In this document: positions 15,444-19,178 of the stretch, piece by piece
How positions within the stretch are numbered: the first letter of the stretch is position 1
Layout: each line of letters opens with the position of its first letter
Origin: Chrysochromulina tobinii
Taxonomy: Eukaryota > Haptophyta > Prymnesiales > Chrysochromulinaceae
DNA: 19,178 nt
Reading direction: 5' to 3'
Assembly (NCBI GenBank): GCA_001275005.1
Contig: JWZX01001469.1
Coordinates: forward strand, 1-19,178
Notes under the pieces: model-generated
What the model saw: only the letters and a program-made list of their open reading frames with translations
Database searches by the model: none
What the model was told of the DNA's origin: nothing
Position numbers and translations under genes: made by a program

Positions 15444-18400
15444 ATGTCAGGCGCACCGAAGAATCCCTTCATCCGCCCGGGCTTCGGCACGACGTCGCTC
15501 GCCGCGCCCGATGGCAGCTCCGTGCAGCTCGAGCGCGCTCTCCCGGACTCGCCCTCGGGCAAGGGCAACCGCGGCGAGATGTGGTCGCAGCTCCAGAATG
15601 CACGGAGTGAGATCAAGGCTCTTGAGGACCAGATGGCCGCAAAGGAGCGCGCGATGGAGCTCGAGCGCACCGAGCGCGAAGCCATCGAGCGGGCGCACAA
15701 GGTGGCGGAGTCGCGTGTGCGGGAGATAGCTGCCGAGGTGCAGGCAGCCAGGGAGCGCGAGGAGCAGCGCCAGCGCGAGATGCGTGCGCTCGAGCAGCGC
15801 GTGGCGGCGGCCAACGAGCGCGCGCAGGCCGAGGCCGAGGCGCATGCGCGCGCAGTCGCCGAGCGCGGCCCGCCACCACCGCCGCCGGAGGAGGTCGAGC
15901 TGCGCACGCTCAAGGAATTTGACGCGGCTGCCGCCGCCATCGGCGTCATCAAACCCCCAGCCGGCGCCAGCGGATCGGCGGCTGATGGCGACATTGTGAT
16001 GACGACGGGCGATGAGGATGCTGACACGGAGCACATGACGGCGGAGGGCACGGCGACGGCGGGCTGGCTGCAGGCGGAGGCGCTCATGGCCGCCGGCCTG
16101 CCGATGCACCAGATCGCCGCCCAGTACATCCGCGCCGCGATGGAGCACGGCGTGGCCGCTGGCGAGGAGGCCAAGCTCGAGGTCGCGCGCAAGTGGCAGA
16201 TGGAGCGCAAGCAGCGGCGGCAGCTGCAGGACGCGCTGCAGGAGCTCAAGGGTTCGATCCGTGTCATGTGCCGCGTGCGCCCGCCCAATGCGGCCGAGGC
16301 AGCCGAGGGGGCCGCCATCGCTATCCCCGCCGACGCGGCCGAGCACATGGTGACGCTCACGAACATGGGCAAGCAATACCCCTTCGCCTTCGACCACGTG
16401 TTCGCGTCGAACACGACGCAGGCGGCGGTCTTCGAGGAGGTCGAGCCGGTCCTCGACTCGGTCCTCGGCGGGTTCAACGTGTGCATCTTCGCATACGGCC
16501 AGACCGGCTCGGGCAAGACGTTCACGATGCAGGGCAAGGCGGACGACGACCAGCTGCTCGGCATCAACCCGCGCGCGCTCCGCCGGCTGTTCGAGCTCAT
16601 CGAGGAGCGCAAGCAGCTCGCGAGCGTGAACAGCACCAAGGGCCAGGGCAAGGGCAAAGCAGCCCCGGCCAGCGGCAGCAGCAGCGAAGACGGCTGGGTG
16701 TACGAGGTCGAGGTGAGCTCGTGATTGTGATTGTGAGCTCGTGATTGAGGTCGAGGTGAGCTCGTGATAGACATTGTGATTGCGCCTGATGGATGACGCT
16801 GTGATTGCGCCTGATGGATGACGCTGTGATTGCGCCCGACGATTGACGCTGTGATGGCGCGCCGGATCGCAGATGAGCTACCTCGAGATCTACAACGACG
16901 TCGTGCGAGACCTGCTCGTCGTGGGCGGAGGTGCCAAGGACAAGGACAAGGGTGCGAAGGAGAAGAAGCTCGAGGTGAGCGGGCGTCGATTGCGTCTGAT
17001 GGGAGCTGATGGGAGCTGATGGGAGCTGATGGGAGCTGATTGGATCTCGATACGTATCTGGCACTGGTGAGCTTCTGAGGATCCCTCTGATTTGCCTCCC
17101 TACTCAGGTGCGGGGGCTCTTCGACGGTCACGACGCACCAACCATCCCCGGTCTGACGACGCTGCCGGTGGGCTCGGCGGAGGAGGTGGAGGCGGCGCTC
17201 GCGCGCGGGCAGGGCAAGCGCGCAGTGACGGCGACCAAGTGCAACGCCGAGTCTTCGCGCTCGCACTCGATTTTGAGCGTCGTGGTCAAGCGGCGTAAGG
17301 ATGGCTACCTCGACCCAAATCACGGCAAGCTGCACCTCGTCGACCTCGCCGGTTCGGAGCGAGTGGGCAAGTCCGGCGTGTCGGGCCAAGCGCTCAAGGA
17401 GGCGCAGAACATCAACTCGTCCCTATCCCAATTAGGCAACGTCATGTCGGCGTTGCAGGAGAAGAGCCGCCCAGATTACCGGAGCTCGACGTTGACGAAA
17501 CTGCTCTCCGACTCGCTCGGCGGCAACTCGAAGACCTTCATGTTCGTCAACATCAACCCGTCCAGCGGCGCGGCGCCCGAAACCAAGTGCTCGCTCGAGT
17601 TTGCGGAGCGTGTGCGCAAGGTGACGCGCGGGCAGACGACGGGCCGCATGCAGGCGGGCGCCTCCCGCGTCGACCTCGACGCCGCCTTGCAGCGGGCGAC
17701 CGCCGCGGAACAGCGCGCCGCGAGTCTCGAGCGCGAGATGGCGGAGATGCAATCTCAGCACGCGAGCTCCGAGGCGAGGGCGCTCTCGGAGCTGCGCGAC
17801 GAGATGCAGGCCAAGGTGGACGCGCTCACGACGGCGCTGCGCACGGCGTCGGAGCAGCGCGCCGGCCTCGAAGCGGCCCTCGCCGAGCTGAGGGATACGG
17901 AGGCGGTGCTCCAGAGTGCCGAGCAGCAGAGGCAGCGTACCGACGGAGCGGCGGCGGCGGCGGCAGGGCGCGAGCACCAGGCCAAGGTGCGCCATCTCGA
18001 GGGTCAGGTGCACGAGCTCACGACGAGATTGCACGCGGCGGAGCAGTTGGCCGTCGAAGCGCGCCAAGCGGCGGCGACCTCGGCGGCGATCGCCAACGCA
18101 CGGCCCGCCACGGCGCCGGCGGCCATCGCACCCACCGCCGTCGCCGCCGCGTCCGCCGTCACGTCGACGCCAGCCGCGTCCCTCGCCGCCACGCCGGTCG
18201 GCTTTGGCATCTTGGACGCGTCGCCACATAAGCAAGAGTCCGCGCGCGAGCTGCACGAGGCGCTGCGCCAGGCGGCGGGAGAGCGCTTGCCTCTGGTCGC
18301 GCAGTCGCCGCGCTCCGCTGCGCGCCCGCCCGCGCCGCTCAACCTCTACGCCGACGCGATCGATGCATCCGCGCCGTCAGCCTTCGGAGGCTCGGTGCCG

Positions 18401-19178
18401 CCGCTTCTCTTCGGGGCCGCGCCCTCGACGCCGACGGCGCCCAAGGCGGCGCCTGCGCCGCTCAGGGGCCAATCATCGTTTGACTTTGCGGAGGCGGAGG
18501 CGGAGGCGGCGGCCAGCTTCGCCGCATCCACGGGCGGTTCCGGCGTCGTCGTCATCCGCTCTGCCGCCGCGCCCGCCGCCGCGCCCGCCGCCACGCCCGC
18601 CGCCGCGCCCGCCGCCGTGGCTGCATGGGGCCCGCCCCCGTCGTTGGCCTGGGGACCGACGGCCCCCTCGGTGGCTCCTTCGCCCATGTCGCTCATCGGG
18701 GCGTCGCCAATGCCCGGGACGACGCCGATGCCCTCCCTCATTGCGCCGTCGCCGCTGCCGCCGCTTCGCCCGCTCAACATGGCGCCGCTCGCCCCGCTCG
18801 CGCCGCTCAACCTGGCGCCCGCCTCCAGCGCTTCCGCCGCCGGCGCTCAACACGGCGCGCTCGCGGAGATGCCAGTGACGATCGTTGGCGGCGCGCAGCC
18901 AACCTCGGTGCTCGGCAGCGTCGCCGCCGCTGCTGCCGCCTGGGTCCCTGCGTCGGTGAGTGGCGTGGCTAAGAGGGCGGCCGCCAGCGCGGCCGCCAGC
19001 ACACACTCGTGGCTGGGGTTGATGGATGCTGAGGTGACGATAGACGCGCCCCTCGGCACAGTGATGCTGCCCACCTCTAGTGATGCCGCCGCCACGCCCT
19101 CGCCTCGCGCCTCGGCTCAACAAGGCGCCTCGGCCCCTTCCATCCACGTACCCCCCGCCGCCCCCGCCGCCGCCCCCG
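15444..19178 (+). CDS. Kinesin-14 motor protein with internal motor domain (3' partial)
   Basis: Exons 15444-16712, 16873-16974 and 17108 onward; at least 1147 residues, open to the window end. Kinesin-14 proteins are minus-end-directed microtubule motors. The N-terminus is a coiled coil (about 45-143) and an acidic linker. The motor starts after the kinesin-14 neck ELKGSIRVMCRVRPP near residue 270. The nucleotide-binding motifs are intact: GQTGSGKTFTM (about 352-362), NAESSRSHSIL (about 503), LVDLAGSERVG (about 534), and YRSSTLTKLLSDSLGGNSKT near 585; FAERVRKV closes the motor at about 622. A second coiled coil (about 632-735) and a long Ala/Pro/Ser-rich tail follow. The start ATG 15444 was chosen because upstream in-frame codons have no ATG. 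The three-exon structure restores WVYEVE-MSYLEIYND at the first junction, a conserved kinesin motif. Having sequence after the motor is unusual for this class but known in some plant and algal members. Confidence 0.93.
16713..16872 (+). other. Kinesin intron 1, filled with tandem repeats
   Basis: 160 bases, donor GTGAGC, acceptor GATCGCAG, phase 0; removal restores the motor motif VEMSYLEIYND. The 5' half has three copies of GTGAGCTCGTGAT; the 3' half has a 25-base tandem repeat. Confidence 0.9.
16776..16860. repeat. 25-base tandem repeat, 3.4 copies, inside kinesin intron 1
   Basis: Copies at 16776-16800 and 16801-16825 are identical; 16826-16850 is diverged in its middle; 16851-16860 is a partial copy. 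The unit contains GCGCCTGATGGATGACGC, so the first two copies carry CTGAT. Confidence 0.9.
16975..17107 (+). other. Kinesin intron 2, with 10-base tandem repeats
   Basis: 133 bases, donor GTGAGC, acceptor TACTCAG, phase 0. It contains four perfect GGGAGCTGAT units at 17001-17040 after a variant unit at 16991-17000, and another CTGAT at 17087-17091, 16 bases before the acceptor, in a pyrimidine-rich context typical of a branch point. Confidence 0.9.
18563..18610. repeat. Four 12-base units in the kinesin tail
   Basis: Units GCCGCCGCGCCC, the third with one change, encoding AAAP, AAAP, AATP, AAAP in the low-complexity tail of the kinesin. Frame is preserved. Confidence 0.85.

Noticed and set aside
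15119-17389. 756-codon open frame on the minus strand opposite the kinesin gene
   Set aside because: Runs through introns and exons of a certain kinesin gene and through the FHA-DUF1917 start; composition is Ser/Ala/Arg low complexity with no domain. Long only because of GC bias.

Overview
The window looks like nuclear DNA of a compact, GC-rich protist, most likely a haptophyte or pelagophyte-type alga. This rests on eukaryote-only genes (RPN11, kinesin-14, an AK9-like kinase, a phosphoinositide 5-phosphatase), short spliceosomal GT-AG introns, strong G/C bias at third codon positions, Ala/Pro-rich low-complexity tails, and a protein with two SH3-like repeats of a kind that I recall as common in such algae. 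The lineage is inference. I see no rRNA, tRNA, CRISPR, prophage or intact transposon.

Layout. 2-1811 (+): 3' part of an AK9-like adenylate kinase gene with one 103-base intron. 2491/2676-3872 (-): an unrecognised protein of about 400 residues whose last exon is uncertain. 3985-4260: a strikingly A/T-rich patch with an open Ser/Thr-rich reading frame, unlike everything around it. 4268-7776 (-): a four-transmembrane inositol polyphosphate 5-phosphatase, modelled with two short introns. 8109-8735 (+): a small protein with two SH3-like repeats. 9045-9941 (-): histidine-biosynthesis isomerase of the eukaryotic HIS6 type with an N-terminal hydrophobic anchor. 10164-10874 (+): CIA30-domain protein with an apparent signal peptide. 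11233-11775 (+): hypothetical protein. 11776-12653: long non-coding stretch holding an orphan coding-like fragment. 12654-13589 (-): proteasome deubiquitinase RPN11. 14026-15225 (-): FHA domain joined to a Bles03/DUF1917 domain. 15444 to the end (+): kinesin-14 with an internal motor, two repeat-filled introns and a long Ala/Pro-rich tail that runs off the window.

The genes are functionally unrelated housekeeping and cytoskeletal or signalling genes. They do not form an operon or a defence island. Three head-to-head pairs (5-phosphatase/SH3-like, HIS6/CIA30, FHA-DUF1917/kinesin) share intergenic spaces of 218-332 bases that probably act as bidirectional promoters.

I do not see a clear new multi-gene system. 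The observations most worth following are: introns filled with tandem units carrying the branch-point-like word CTGAT; a triplicated splice donor in the kinesin gene; the foreign-looking A/T-rich patch; and the unusual architectures of the 5-phosphatase and of the FHA-DUF1917 protein.
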